A DNA stretch of 64,000 bases. Source: Chitinophaga sp. Its GTDB lineage: Bacteria; Bacteroidota; Bacteroidia; Chitinophagales; Chitinophagaceae. Location of the stretch: assembly GCF_019236475.1 (NCBI RefSeq), contig NZ_JAFAIX010000003.1:1-64000 (forward strand). The letters are read 5' to 3'. This document shows positions 30,001 to 39,676 of the stretch, piece after piece. A program made the translations under genes and the position numbers. The notes under the pieces are model-generated. The model was not told the origin of the DNA. It ran no database searches and was given only the letters and a program-made list of their open reading frames with translations. Numbering within the stretch: position 1 is the stretch's first letter; each line of letters opens with the position of its first letter.

Positions 30001-31205
30001 TAACCGTAAGTGGTGCCGTTAAATCTACCACCGGTATTTCGCGCAACGGTTGGACATATATGGAGCACATTGTAAATAATATTACACAGTTGGCAATATC
30101 CGGTTCTTCACTGGTGGATGAGTTACGGATGTATCCCACTGATGCGAGCATGAGCACCTATACATATCGCCCTTTAATAGGCATTACCAGCCAGAATAAC
30201 TCCAATGGGATGATAAGTTACTATAACTACGATGGCTTCGGGCGACTTATTTCCCAACTGAATGGAGATGGAAATATTCTCAAACAATATAGTTATGTCA
30301 TTCAGCAGAATGAACTATCCGCACCATTTAAAAGCCAACTGAAACAGCAGACAGTTAATAGAAACAACTGCGCAACCGGCACCACCGGTTCTGCTGTCAC
30401 TTATACTGTTCCTGCAGGTAAATATAGCTCTATGCTGAATCAGCAGGATGCCGATGCGAAGGCACAGGCCGACCTGGATAGCCATGTTCAAGAATATGCT
30501 AACAGCAATGGTACCTGTCCGGCAGGTTATTGGAACGCTCCATTGAATGTCGCATATACGAAAAATAATTGTAACGGAACAGCTACTGGTGGCAGTGTAA
30601 TATATCGTGTGCCAGCAGCTAAATATAACTCCATGGTTAGTCAGCAGGCGGCGGATGCTATGGCAAATAACGACGCCACGCAAAACGGCCAGACATATGC
30701 CAATACAAATGGTTTCTGCATGTATTACAATGATCCAAGAGGACAAGCATTTCAGAAAAGCTGTTCCAGTGGACAGATTGGATCAACGGTTATCTATAAT
30801 GTTCCTGCACACAAGTATATGTCTACCATTTCGCAGCAGGATGCAAACAACAAGGCACAAGCCGAAATTGATGCCAATGGCCAACAATATGCCAATAATA
30901 ATGGCACCTGTGGTACACCAAACTATTATGTAACTATCAAAAGAGGCCCTGTTCCAGGGTTCCAGGTGAGGATATTTGATAGTTATACGAATGCTATTGT
31001 CGATATGAAAGACTTCTACGGGAATGAATCCGGCATTCCGGCATATGCAACCATTCTACCAACAGGACAGACACTTACTTGTCGCGTTTCATGTAGCGGA
31101 AGTATGATTGTAGCGATAAATGGTTTGGAACAAACTGTTACTGGAAGTTTTGACTTCCCCGTAAGCAGCCTGCCTTTTATCCTGGAAATGAAATCTGTGA
31201 ATTAG
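27093..31205 (+). CDS. giant Rhs/SpvB-like surface protein with three DUF5977 repeats
   Basis: The 1370 residues carry an N-terminal export signal ending IRAQE; a second in-frame ATG lies at 27102. The N-terminal third is typical of Bacteroidota Rhs partners (PPSPVSSEFEKYSS, LPLSLSYHASGIKFNQ, GVGWVLNPGQ). YD-type segments follow up to YNYDGFGRLISQ, but there is no complete Rhs core. Three consecutive DUF5977-type repeats of about 57 residues lie at nt 30361-30525, 30565-30720 and 30748-30918. Each has an N-terminal cysteine, a V(P)A.KY.S block, QQ.A(D/N)..A and a closing NG.C. The next giant Rhs gene starts 32 bases later, so the two are almost surely co-expressed. Confidence 0.88.
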   Translation: MLVMDARFHYFRWRILFSLVLSMFFTTYIRAQELRKMIPPSPVSSEFEKYSSHTVSLVNGLPDINIDLYKISVGGVELPLSLSYHASGIKFNQNTGEVGVGWVLNPGQRISRTIYGLPDDKYPMPSIEEINNKMSFAPTKLDRDRYLSNFCVSKDGERFMDGPFDHIDGEYDIFNFSLADQSGYFVISNRNQKQVTMLDNADQIKLSYTVKNPIGINTFEITDLKGVKYIFGKDENNNDTLCELTNGSFEMNATAWPLTRIITPLGQEITFHYRKYTIGQISQPAHMLSLRYGGYPWKNSIDDGPSILPDQMSEVFGPPSTTYYEVYFPYEIVTPHEKIVFNRDAVSGVLNDFSIKDKDDNLLKTVRFYYGTYSNGQPFSFLDSLRIYNQGGTDFQKYEFDYNAKRDISRSFDMWGYCIPTDKQISLQTFTVQWTNDEAWINSYMHYNTPKDFGMEKRYFTADQFTLNKIVYPTGGYTKYAYESNTYSTPTGRNEKGPGIRIANIKTYNNWDQLVLHKAITYGKNEAGIGIMSNVPEHDNDILEGREIRTASSSTNLIRAVTVRYSSVQNPELSDSYTSGNWGYYDEVMETDLANGLPQRKTLSKFNRDYIEFTTFPTNFNAMTNHPPLVRTYDYANKPVLTDRIYYNMENLSSPRKVKSEHYDYTYGHSRPFFQGLKVAPYAKHALDDPFSPLVYDYYGSEIESVFNYATYSLYGGKKVVARKIDTTFAADGNFILQQEETDYNALDLPSVVRTSGNNGDVLQTENTYVQDYAAVTANDAFSAGIKKMVAFNYVGAPMEASSYRIRNNSKELISTVLYQYQPDRPILASTSRVESILAPNAFNKLSITGGAAVPDNHYVPAMFIDSYDANGNVLQQRLNNGIPMSYIWDYHAMLPVAEVNNAVFSDIAFTSFEADGNGSWVIPSTVRNTSAAMTGQQSYDLQNGSITKSNLNATQSYTVSYWMKSPGSVTVSGAVKSTTGISRNGWTYMEHIVNNITQLAISGSSLVDELRMYPTDASMSTYTYRPLIGITSQNNSNGMISYYNYDGFGRLISQLNGDGNILKQYSYVIQQNELSAPFKSQLKQQTVNRNNCATGTTGSAVTYTVPAGKYSSMLNQQDADAKAQADLDSHVQEYANSNGTCPAGYWNAPLNVAYTKNNCNGTATGGSVIYRVPAAKYNSMVSQQAADAMANNDATQNGQTYANTNGFCMYYNDPRGQAFQKSCSSGQIGSTVIYNVPAHKYMSTISQQDANNKAQAEIDANGQQYANNNGTCGTPNYYVTIKRGPVPGFQVRIFDSYTNAIVDMKDFYGNESGIPAYATILPTGQTLTCRVSCSGSMIVAINGLEQTVTGSFDFPVSSLPFILEMKSVN

Positions 31206-31237
31206 TAAGATTTTAAACCTAAAGAAATTGCCAGCAA

Positions 31238-34200
31238 ATGTTTAGATATCGTCAATTCATTATCACCACCTGCTGTATCCTATATGGTAATTTTTTATTA
31301 GCCCAAAATATACCGGCTAATACGACATCTGATGCCCCTAATGTTGCACAGCCAGCACCACATCCCAATAGCATCGTATCATTCGTGAGATCCTGGGTAC
31401 CCTTTTTTCCCACATCAGATACTGCCATGGTCGCTAATGCAGCCAGAACAGTGAAAGAAGTTAACCAAACAACTACCTATGTAGATGGTATTGGAAGACC
31501 CATTCAATCCGTACAAAAAGGAACAGGTGGAAAAGACATTGTTAACTTCAACTACTATGATCTCAGCGGTGCAGAAAGCAGAAAATACCTGCCTTATGTA
31601 GCCGTACCCATTAGTGGCAATGAAGGAAAGTTTAAAACAGATCCTTATTCAGGCGTCGCAGCCTACTACCAGGACGCCGGGCTAAATCCAGGGACAGCAG
31701 ATGAAAAAGTTTTCTATAGTCAAACGGATATAGAACCATCTGCACTGAACAGGGTCTTAAGATCTTATGCAGCAGGGAATGGCTGGGCCAAAGAAATAGG
31801 GAATCATCCAGTTGCCCACAGTTATGAAGTAAATACAACAGTTGATTCAGTGGTGATATGGGATTTTCCTGTTTTAAATACCCAACCTGCTTATATGGGA
31901 ACCTTCCCAACAGGGCAACTCAATAAACATGCTACTACCGACGAGGATGGCAACAAGGTGGTGGAGTTTACTGATAAGGAAGGAAATACAATCCTGAAAA
32001 AAGTACAGGCCGGAGATATTACAGGCCGGGCTTATACGGGCTGGCTAAGTACTTATTACGTTTATGATCACGCGGGTAAGTTAAGGCTGATAATCCCCCC
32101 TCTCGCCGTTACTGCCATGGTCGGGAACTGGAACCTAACTCCTGATCTGGCAAATAACCTCTGTTTTGTTTACCGCTACGATGGCCGAGGCAGAACAATA
32201 GTTAAAAAGTTACCTCAGATGGATTCCCTGGAAATGGTGTATGACGTACGGGACCGACTGGTGTTTAGTAGAGATGGTAATTTAAAAGCACAGGGGAAAT
32301 GGCTAATAAATCTCTATGATGGAAGAAATCGTATTATCGAAACTGCACTCTATAACTCTGGTGCTGCCAGAGAAGCGTTGCAGTCTGCCATGAATAGTGT
32401 TACCAGTGTTAGCCAGAACTTGCCGTTTACCTTTCCAGGTACAGCAGACCTTATCACTGCTATTCATGACAAACCAATATACGAAGCCACCAACTCTGTG
32501 ACCCTGCTTGATGGATTTACCACCTTAGACGGAGATGATGTAGAAATTAGGATCAATCCGAATGCTAATAATGGAACACAGCAGGTGATCGTTTCAAATC
32601 CGCTGCCAGCGATTAATACGGCAGATCTATATCCGCTTATATTTAACTATTATGATGATTATTCATTTGCCGGAGCGTCTTCCGCACATACGGATCTTTT
32701 TATAAAAGCAGCAGCAGGAAACAATCCTAATCCAAATGAATTAGTGGTCTACACGAATACCAAAGACCTGGCAACTGGGAAAAAAGTAAGAATACTTGGA
32801 ACCGATCAATGGATGACCACCACCAATTATTTCGATAAATTGGAGAATATCATTCAGGTCCTTTCTGAAAATGCTAATGGTGGTAAAGATATTCTTACCA
32901 ATCGTTTTGATTTTGCTGGAAAAATTTTGAGTACCTATCTCCTGCATCAAAACCCACACAGTAGTGTAACTTCCGGCACTACCATGTTGACAGCCAATAC
33001 CTATGACGATGAAAACCGGCTCGCAAATATCAAGATTAAATTAAACGATGATGCAGCAACGGAACGTACCGTTGCCACCTATTCCTATCAGCCACTTGGC
33101 CAAATAAAGTCCCAGAAACTGGGTGTTACCGACCAGGGAGCGCTGGATGAACAAGTTTATAAATATAATTTGCATGGCTCGCAGACCAGTGTCAATGAAG
33201 ACTATTTCAAAGGAAACAGCAGTAATGGACATTTTGCGGAACTGGTTAGCTTCAATAAAGGCTTCTCCACACAGTTATACAATGGGAATATCTCCGGTGT
33301 ACAGTGGAAGGGTTGGAATGATAAAGTCAACCGTGCATTTGGATATGCCTATGATAAAGCGTCCCGGTTGACAGGAGCTACGTTTACACAACAGAATATT
33401 ACCGACGCCCCATGGACGTCTGGCCAGATGGACTTTAGCCTGAATTCCGTATCCTATGATGATAATGGGAACATTCGGAATCTGGCACAACAGGGAATGG
33501 TAGGTAATACGATCACGCCGATTGACAAACTTCGCTACGACTATGAGCCAACAAGTAACAGGCTAACCGCTGTTTCAGATACCGTCAACCTGACCACTAA
33601 CCTGGGTGATTTTAAAAATGGCGATAATATTGGTGCAGATTATACCTATGACATTAATGGCAATCTAACTACAGATCTTAACAAGAAAATCGACGGTATT
33701 AAGTATAATCATCTTAATCTACCGGAAGAAATTCATGTACTTGGAAAAGGAATCATTCGTTACCTATATGATGCAGGCGGAAATAAACTGCGAAAAACCA
33801 TCATTGACAGTACTGCATCGCCAGTCGCAACTTTGGTATATGATTATATTGCAGGATTTTGTTACCGGAGGGACAGTCTTGAATATGCCCCTCACCCGCA
33901 AGGCAGGATTAGACCCGTTTATAAGCAGAATATACCAGTTGCCTATGTTTATGATTACTTTGTAAAAGACCATTTAGGCAATACCCGTTTGGTACTAACC
34001 GAACAAAGCAATACTTCACAATACGTGGCAACGATGGAAGCAGCAACCGCCCAAACGGAGGAAAGCCTCTTCAGTAACATTGCAGGTACACGTAGTCCTT
34101 TACCACCAGGTTATCCCGGCGGAAGTACAGGAGCCAACCAGTATGTTGCAAAGCTCAATGCCGGCAACGGATCTAAAATAGGCCCCTGTCTTACTTTAAG

Positions 34201-35668
34201 AGTGATGGCAGGTGACACCATCAAACTTGGTGTTAATGCTTTCTATAAGTCACCCGCTGCAAATGTAAGGAGCACAACTCCTAACGATTTATTAACTGCC
34301 ATCGTTAACGCCTTCAGCGGAGTACCTGGCACAAATGGAGTACATGACAATACAGCGGCCTCTCAACTGTCGTCAAATTTCAGCAGTTCCGATTTACAAC
34401 ACCTGATGGCAAAGGATAACTCCCAGCAATTGCCAGACAAACCTAAAGCCTACCTCAACTATGTGACATTTGATGATCAGTTTAAACTAGTGGATGAAAA
34501 TAGTGGGGTTAGACAAGTACAAGGTACTCCTGATGCAATACAAGAGTTAGGGACAGGTGATATAGTAATAAAGAAAACCGGATTTGTTTATATTTATACT
34601 TCGGATGAAAGCAGTGAGGATGTTTACTTTGATAACCTGGCCGTAGTGCATAACAATGGGCCATTGCTCGAAGAAACCCATTACTATCCGTTTGGATTGA
34701 CGATGGCAGGGATTTCTACTACTGCCTTGAGAGGCACAGATTATCCTGTGAACAAGCTGAAATATAATGGCAAAGAGATACAAAACCAGGAGTTTAAAGA
34801 TAGTTCTGGGCTAGAGTGGTACGATTACGGTGCAAGAATGTTTGATGCCCAAATCGGCAGATGGCATGTGGTTGATCCGCTGTTGGAAAAATTCCAATCA
34901 GTATCTCCATATAACTATGCTTTAAACAACCCCATCATCCATGTGGACATGGATGGACGATCCCCAACAGACATCGTTTTTAGGGGGGTAGATAAAAACG
35001 AGATTAGAATTAAAACAGCTGGAGTTGACAAAGTGATAGATGTGCCTGCACCACTGGTAGTAAACAAGACTTTTGATATAGGCATTAGTGATAGGGACCC
35101 AGCAAAACTTGCATTTGGTTTTAACTTGAGTGCGGATGTTTCGGTTGCGTTCGTTGGCAGTATAGACTATGGCCTTGATCTATCAATTGTCAATTTCACA
35201 AGTGCTGCCTATAGCGGTTATAATTATGTTTATGCAGGCGCACACATGACCGCAACAGGAGGAATTCAGGCTTCAGCAAGCGCAAATGTCGGATTAAGTA
35301 TTTTTGCTGCATACAATACAAGTGATGATGATAGTCCAGCGGGTTTTGCAGGATATACTTATTCCGCAGTTGTATCCAGAGATATAAAAGATCTGGTTGG
35401 TGGTGGTTGGTCCTTTTCGTTGTTCTCCTCCACAGAAAATCCAAGAGAAAAGGGGTGGAAAGGCGTATCTATTGGTGTCAGCGTTGGTGTTGGTGGTGGT
35501 GTTAACTTTGGATCGGCGGGAAAACAGACATCGTATTCAGTGCTTTTAAATGACGTTAAGCCAACTTCAGAAAGAAGCTGGGGCGATAAAATCTCTAATG
35601 AATTACTACCTGTTCATTCTGCCATTATCAGGTATGGTATCGACGGATTGAAAAGTTTAAAACATTAA
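31238..35668 (+). CDS. DUF6443 / Rhs repeat-associated core protein with glycine-rich variable C-terminus
   Basis: The 1476 residues have a signal peptide ending LLAQN, then a DUF6443-like block (TTYVDGIGRPIQSV, FNYYDLSGAESRKYLPY) and many YD repeats. The Rhs core at about 33960-34950 contains KDHLGNTRLVL, YNGKEIQNQEF, YDYGARMFDAQIGRW and a terminal MDMDGR. After MDMDGR comes a tail of about 220 residues rich in Gly, Ala, Ser and Val with repeated VGLSI/IGVSVGVGGG stretches. It lacks the HExxH motif of the other Rhs protein. Such a tail could be membrane-inserting or structural. A small membrane-anchored protein follows after 7 bases. Confidence 0.9.
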   Translation: MFRYRQFIITTCCILYGNFLLAQNIPANTTSDAPNVAQPAPHPNSIVSFVRSWVPFFPTSDTAMVANAARTVKEVNQTTTYVDGIGRPIQSVQKGTGGKDIVNFNYYDLSGAESRKYLPYVAVPISGNEGKFKTDPYSGVAAYYQDAGLNPGTADEKVFYSQTDIEPSALNRVLRSYAAGNGWAKEIGNHPVAHSYEVNTTVDSVVIWDFPVLNTQPAYMGTFPTGQLNKHATTDEDGNKVVEFTDKEGNTILKKVQAGDITGRAYTGWLSTYYVYDHAGKLRLIIPPLAVTAMVGNWNLTPDLANNLCFVYRYDGRGRTIVKKLPQMDSLEMVYDVRDRLVFSRDGNLKAQGKWLINLYDGRNRIIETALYNSGAAREALQSAMNSVTSVSQNLPFTFPGTADLITAIHDKPIYEATNSVTLLDGFTTLDGDDVEIRINPNANNGTQQVIVSNPLPAINTADLYPLIFNYYDDYSFAGASSAHTDLFIKAAAGNNPNPNELVVYTNTKDLATGKKVRILGTDQWMTTTNYFDKLENIIQVLSENANGGKDILTNRFDFAGKILSTYLLHQNPHSSVTSGTTMLTANTYDDENRLANIKIKLNDDAATERTVATYSYQPLGQIKSQKLGVTDQGALDEQVYKYNLHGSQTSVNEDYFKGNSSNGHFAELVSFNKGFSTQLYNGNISGVQWKGWNDKVNRAFGYAYDKASRLTGATFTQQNITDAPWTSGQMDFSLNSVSYDDNGNIRNLAQQGMVGNTITPIDKLRYDYEPTSNRLTAVSDTVNLTTNLGDFKNGDNIGADYTYDINGNLTTDLNKKIDGIKYNHLNLPEEIHVLGKGIIRYLYDAGGNKLRKTIIDSTASPVATLVYDYIAGFCYRRDSLEYAPHPQGRIRPVYKQNIPVAYVYDYFVKDHLGNTRLVLTEQSNTSQYVATMEAATAQTEESLFSNIAGTRSPLPPGYPGGSTGANQYVAKLNAGNGSKIGPCLTLRVMAGDTIKLGVNAFYKSPAANVRSTTPNDLLTAIVNAFSGVPGTNGVHDNTAASQLSSNFSSSDLQHLMAKDNSQQLPDKPKAYLNYVTFDDQFKLVDENSGVRQVQGTPDAIQELGTGDIVIKKTGFVYIYTSDESSEDVYFDNLAVVHNNGPLLEETHYYPFGLTMAGISTTALRGTDYPVNKLKYNGKEIQNQEFKDSSGLEWYDYGARMFDAQIGRWHVVDPLLEKFQSVSPYNYALNNPIIHVDMDGRSPTDIVFRGVDKNEIRIKTAGVDKVIDVPAPLVVNKTFDIGISDRDPAKLAFGFNLSADVSVAFVGSIDYGLDLSIVNFTSAAYSGYNYVYAGAHMTATGGIQASASANVGLSIFAAYNTSDDDSPAGFAGYTYSAVVSRDIKDLVGGGWSFSLFSSTENPREKGWKGVSIGVSVGVGGGVNFGSAGKQTSYSVLLNDVKPTSERSWGDKISNELLPVHSAIIRYGIDGLKSLKH

Positions 35669-35675
35669 TATATAT

Positions 35676-36119
35676 ATGAGATTTATAAGTACAATAGCAG
35701 TTATTGGCGTAGGTATTTTAATCGGCATTTTATGGTTCAGATCCGGCTCTGAAAAATATGACCAGCATCAGGAATTACTGTTGAATCATGTTACTTTTTC
35801 AGGTAAGGTGGTCACGCTGAACAAGTCATCTAATCACAATTTTGGAATTATTGGCATTTCGATAGATAGTGCAACTGTTGATAGCCTCTATGTTCCAGTA
35901 GATGCTGGTTTTTTCCCTTACAGGATTTACAAGAATTATGCAGAAATCTATACAGCTATTCTTCCTGCTATTGCTATAGGAGATAGTGCCTTTTTAGATT
36001 CGGATCATAAGGAAGTAAAATTTCTACGCAATGGCGCAGAGCTAACCCGGAAACAATTTGAAGTTTCATCTGAGAAACCAAACATGAATTATATCAAGGA
36101 TTACACAAAATTCAAATAG
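35676..36119 (+). CDS. small membrane-anchored protein, candidate immunity protein of the second Rhs locus
   Basis: This 147-residue protein has a single N-terminal hydrophobic helix (ISTIAVIGVGILIGILW) that is not obviously cleaved, followed by a soluble beta-rich domain (HVTFSGKVVTLNKSS, IGISIDSATVDSLYVP). No family is recognised. It begins 7 bases after the Rhs stop codon and is followed by a terminator, the usual place for an immunity or accessory protein. Its role is inferred from position. Confidence 0.75.
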   Translation: MRFISTIAVIGVGILIGILWFRSGSEKYDQHQELLLNHVTFSGKVVTLNKSSNHNFGIIGISIDSATVDSLYVPVDAGFFPYRIYKNYAEIYTAILPAIAIGDSAFLDSDHKEVKFLRNGAELTRKQFEVSSEKPNMNYIKDYTKFK

Positions 36120-36152
36120 TTTCCCGAAAAATCTGGATACTACCAAATACAC

Positions 36153-36182
36153 AAAAGCCTTCCGCCAATGCGGAAGGCTTTT
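36153..36182. terminator. bidirectional terminator between Rhs locus and DUF5686 gene
   Basis: A perfect 13-bp stem AAAAGCCTTCCGC / GCGGAAGGCTTTT with a 4-base loop provides T-runs on both strands. It lies between convergent genes. Confidence 0.88.
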
Positions 36183-36196
36183 GAAATATACACTTA

Positions 36197-38707
36197 TCAA
36201 AACTGCAATCGGAAACTACCAAACAATCCAAAATCGCTAGTATGTGCGGAAGCTGTCTGCTGTGGATAAATCCGCCATACCGCATCAATCCGGAAGAACC
36301 GGAAAATATTATCGAAACCAGTACCCACTTCCGTATATACTTTCCCTTTAAGAGAGCGCATGCCATAACCGCCGAATTCCATATGGTTATACACGCGGTT
36401 ACTGTAAGACAAATCACCAATCACCGATTTCACATTCCAGAATTGGCGCACACCGGTTCTACGCATGAATGGCAACAGGTTCAATAATTTCCCGTTGAAA
36501 TTGTGCTCTATGTTTAATCCTGCGTAGCGGTCGCTAAAAAATTCATATTTCTTCATCAGGCTGAAAGACTCTTTATTGTAGTAATAAGTCTCATTCCCGG
36601 GATGCATTTGCAACAGCATGAAAGGCAAACGATCTGTGAAAATTCGACCAGCATAAACCATATAGTTCACCTTTCCCCAGCCAGGCAGCGGAAACTGTTG
36701 CCGAACACTAAAACTTACTTTCTGGTATTGGTATTTGCTACTGAACATATCAGTGGGTGCAAATGCATAAGCTACTTCGGCAACCGGCAGATTGCTGCGC
36801 ACACGCCTTACTTTACGGAAGGTACGCACCTCTTTCTCTCCAGGCGCATAACGGAATTTCAACTGTAGCTCCGTATTCGCGACCTGTCCCTTTTCTTCCG
36901 ACAGGAATAGCTTGTGCGGAGGAAGCGGATCAAATGTTTTATAACAACTACGGGCAATGGTACCCTGCAGGGAGAACTGTTGTGGGAACTGTTTGATGAG
37001 CGTCAGGCTTGCAGTGGCTTCACGGATAAACTTCTGCGGGATACCATGTCGGCGAACAAGCTGACCAAAGATATTATCCAATGATACTTCCTCTCCATTA
37101 AAGCCCCGCTGATTATTATCAAGATCATCTTTGTAAAAGGCCGTCATCTGCCAACCTTGGTCGCCGGGCCAAATGTAAGTGGCTGCCATACTACCTTTCA
37201 GCGATTGGTCCTTCGTGCCATAAGCGAGATAACCATTTAAGCGCCAATTACGACTGAATGCTGCTGTTGTGCCCAAGTCAAATCGCAACCGCGGCCCTTC
37301 TACCCGGTTACGGCTAATCCATTTATACCACGGGCCAATTTCTACTTTTCCTAGTTTTTTATGTCCATCTACGAGAAATGTAATGGTATTGTTCAATCGC
37401 TGGAAAGCCGGCATTGACTTTAGGGTATCCACCAACGTTATAGCATGAACTTCGTTGCGGGTCAATGTTTCCGGACGATGGTCCTCCATATATTGTTTAC
37501 CAGATGCCACTGCACTGTCAGGTACCACCACTTCTTCTTTTCTGCGGTTGGCAATGAGCTTTTCTGTGATAAAGGCCTCGTTTGTGCTAATATGATTGTA
37601 CAACGTGGTTTTACGCCCTATGAAGGTGGTCCTGTCTTTACCCAGCGGCGCCAGTTCAACGATAAAGCGATCCTTTGTCACTACCCATTCTTTATTTTTA
37701 TATTGGGTAAATTCCTGGATGATATCTAACCGTTTTACGAAGTTGATATCTACCGCGCCAGCCACCGACATGCTGATTTTCTGTATCGCCCAGGTGGAAG
37801 CCTGTATCCAACAGTCACCGGCAAATAGATTTTCGCCTTCCCGCCGCGGTGTAAACGCAAGATGGTAATATTGTTCTCCATGTTGGATAACAGTGTCCAG
37901 GCCTTTGTAATGATAATAACGATCGCCTACACTACTAACAGGACTGATAAACTCACGACCGAAGATATACAGGGAATTTTGATAACTATTGATCTTCTGA
38001 TTAATGCCGCCCAGATACTGCATTACGGACTCATTTTTTATCCCGCTGTTATATAGCGCTCGAATTTCTTCTCTGATATTAGGAGGAGTGCCCGCTGCAT
38101 AATAATCCGATACGGATTCACTGAGAAATACTGGCAGAAAGGGACGCTGTTCCGAAGTAGTATCTATTTGCTTGGTAACAAAAGCATAGGGCTTCATGAG
38201 CCTTGATTTCTCCCAGCGTTGGCGGTTGATATTGGATAAGTCTATTTCCAGTTTATTATACAATTCAGCATAATAACTTTGATAATGTGCGGGTGAGTTT
38301 TCTTCTTTATGGGCCACTATCTGTCGCCACCATACTAGCCCTTTGTCCATCTTTCCTTTTACCTCCACCCCCATTTTCACAGCCGCTTCCAACTCTACCA
38401 CCAATGGCGATACATTGGTAGCCTCCAATGGCAATGCTTTCACTTCGTATCCCACATAACGCACGATCAGCGTGTCGGTTTTCCGGGAACTTCTGGTGAG
38501 TTGAAAATTACCCACACTATCGGTCATAACACCGTAGCCGGCAGCTTTCCAGTAGACGGTAGCAAATGGTAAGGGCTCTTCTGTGAATTTATTCACCACC
38601 TTCCCGTTGGTAATAGTAGTGCGTTGTGCCCAAATCTGTTTCGCAGATAATAGTAAACATAAAAACACAACCCACCCCTTGCAAGTACAGATTAAGGTTC
38701 GCGGCAT
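36197..38707 (-). CDS. DUF5686 protein with carboxypeptidase-regulatory-like N-domain
   Basis: The 836 residues contain a signal peptide (GWVVFLCLLLSAKQIWAQ), a CarboxypepD_reg domain (KVVNKFTEEPLPFATVYWK) and a long DUF5686 region. The protein ends in an aromatic outer-membrane signature (FGSFRLQF), consistent with a beta-barrel. Family members occur widely in Bacteroidota envelopes and their function is not established. It stands alone, and the 259 bases upstream hold nothing I recognise. Confidence 0.9.
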   Translation of the reverse strand: MPRTLICTCKGWVVFLCLLLSAKQIWAQRTTITNGKVVNKFTEEPLPFATVYWKAAGYGVMTDSVGNFQLTRSSRKTDTLIVRYVGYEVKALPLEATNVSPLVVELEAAVKMGVEVKGKMDKGLVWWRQIVAHKEENSPAHYQSYYAELYNKLEIDLSNINRQRWEKSRLMKPYAFVTKQIDTTSEQRPFLPVFLSESVSDYYAAGTPPNIREEIRALYNSGIKNESVMQYLGGINQKINSYQNSLYIFGREFISPVSSVGDRYYHYKGLDTVIQHGEQYYHLAFTPRREGENLFAGDCWIQASTWAIQKISMSVAGAVDINFVKRLDIIQEFTQYKNKEWVVTKDRFIVELAPLGKDRTTFIGRKTTLYNHISTNEAFITEKLIANRRKEEVVVPDSAVASGKQYMEDHRPETLTRNEVHAITLVDTLKSMPAFQRLNNTITFLVDGHKKLGKVEIGPWYKWISRNRVEGPRLRFDLGTTAAFSRNWRLNGYLAYGTKDQSLKGSMAATYIWPGDQGWQMTAFYKDDLDNNQRGFNGEEVSLDNIFGQLVRRHGIPQKFIREATASLTLIKQFPQQFSLQGTIARSCYKTFDPLPPHKLFLSEEKGQVANTELQLKFRYAPGEKEVRTFRKVRRVRSNLPVAEVAYAFAPTDMFSSKYQYQKVSFSVRQQFPLPGWGKVNYMVYAGRIFTDRLPFMLLQMHPGNETYYYNKESFSLMKKYEFFSDRYAGLNIEHNFNGKLLNLLPFMRRTGVRQFWNVKSVIGDLSYSNRVYNHMEFGGYGMRSLKGKVYTEVGTGFDNIFRFFRIDAVWRIYPQQTASAHTSDFGLFGSFRLQF

Positions 38708-38966
38708 CAGATTATCAGTTGTAGTACTTATAAGACGGCCATTTTCCCGTCTCCCTCCATTGCATCGCCAGAATAGTTAAAATGGAAGAGCCTGCTGCCG
38801 AATGGCAGCAGCGTAAGGCAATCAAAAAGGGCGTATATTTAGGGGTCTCTCGCTAATATAAACTGGTATTCAATAACATGTTTAAGAAAGTCTTAATTTG
38901 TATTATTACTGGCAGACAAAGGCTCTCCTTCCCAAAAATGTCCATCTAAGAATGTCAAATTAACTA

Positions 38967-39551
38967 TCACATCTTCCGCTGAAATTCCCTTCTTATTCTA
39001 CTAAGACTTTCCGGTGTAATACCCAGATAAGAAGCCAGCATTAATTGCGGAATCCTTGTAATGATTCCCGGGTACTGCTTCATAAAATCCTCATACCTTT
39101 GTTCTGCGGAGAAAGAAAGCAATTCTATCACTCTATTTTGTAAATGCACTACATAGTCCCGTAGGAACATCTTATTCATCAAGGACAGGTTAGGATGTCT
39201 TTTTATAAACTGTAAAAAGAAAGATTCTTCTAATACTATCACAATTGTCTTCTCTAATGCCTGGATATAAAACCTGCTTGGGTCACCCGTTAAAATACTC
39301 TCTAGGTTACCGATAAAATTATTTTCCGCAACAAATTGAAGAATATGATCCTTACCCGAATTATCCACAGAATAATATCTTAGCAAACCAGATTCAATGA
39401 AATAAACACAATTGGCAATCTCCCCCATCTTTAATACAAATGCACCTTTCGGCACAGCCATTAATTTCAGATTATTGAGCAGTTGTGCAGCAAATTTACT
39501 GTCTATCTTAACTTCCTTAAATAAAAATTGAGCTAGTCTTGAATTTTCCAT
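38967..39551 (-). CDS. Crp/Fnr-family transcriptional regulator
   Basis: I chose the ATG at 39551 (MENSRLAQFL) because it gives 194 residues, the usual size in this phylum. The frame continues 30 codons further upstream to 39641, but that stretch is unlike a Crp N-terminus. The cyclic-nucleotide-binding fold is followed by a C-terminal helix-turn-helix (IPQLMLASYLGITPESLSRIRRE). The effector is unknown. Confidence 0.88.
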   Translation of the reverse strand: MENSRLAQFLFKEVKIDSKFAAQLLNNLKLMAVPKGAFVLKMGEIANCVYFIESGLLRYYSVDNSGKDHILQFVAENNFIGNLESILTGDPSRFYIQALEKTIVIVLEESFFLQFIKRHPNLSLMNKMFLRDYVVHLQNRVIELLSFSAEQRYEDFMKQYPGIITRIPQLMLASYLGITPESLSRIRREFQRKM

Positions 39552-39647
39552 ACTTACATAGCACTTAAGCAGTATACCCAGAACAAATTCGTTTATAAAG
39601 CTGGATCCTACATTTGTTTTGGCTTTACCAAACAATCGCAAATAATC

Positions 39648-39676
39648 AAAAAAAAGACCCTTTTTAAAAAGGGTCT
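39648..39676 (-). terminator. orphan minus-strand terminator
   Basis: The 20-bp palindrome GACCCTTTTTAAAAAGGGTC at 39656-39675 is followed on the minus strand by eight T. No gene ends just before it on that strand. Immediately upstream (minus strand, about 39680-39705) is CCAACTCGAGACACAAG, which could be the 3' end of a vanished tRNA or other stable RNA. Confidence 0.6.

Noticed and set aside
39552..39641. N-terminal extension of the Crp regulator to 39641
   Set aside because: The added 30 residues are unlike any Crp start, and the shorter form has the normal family length.
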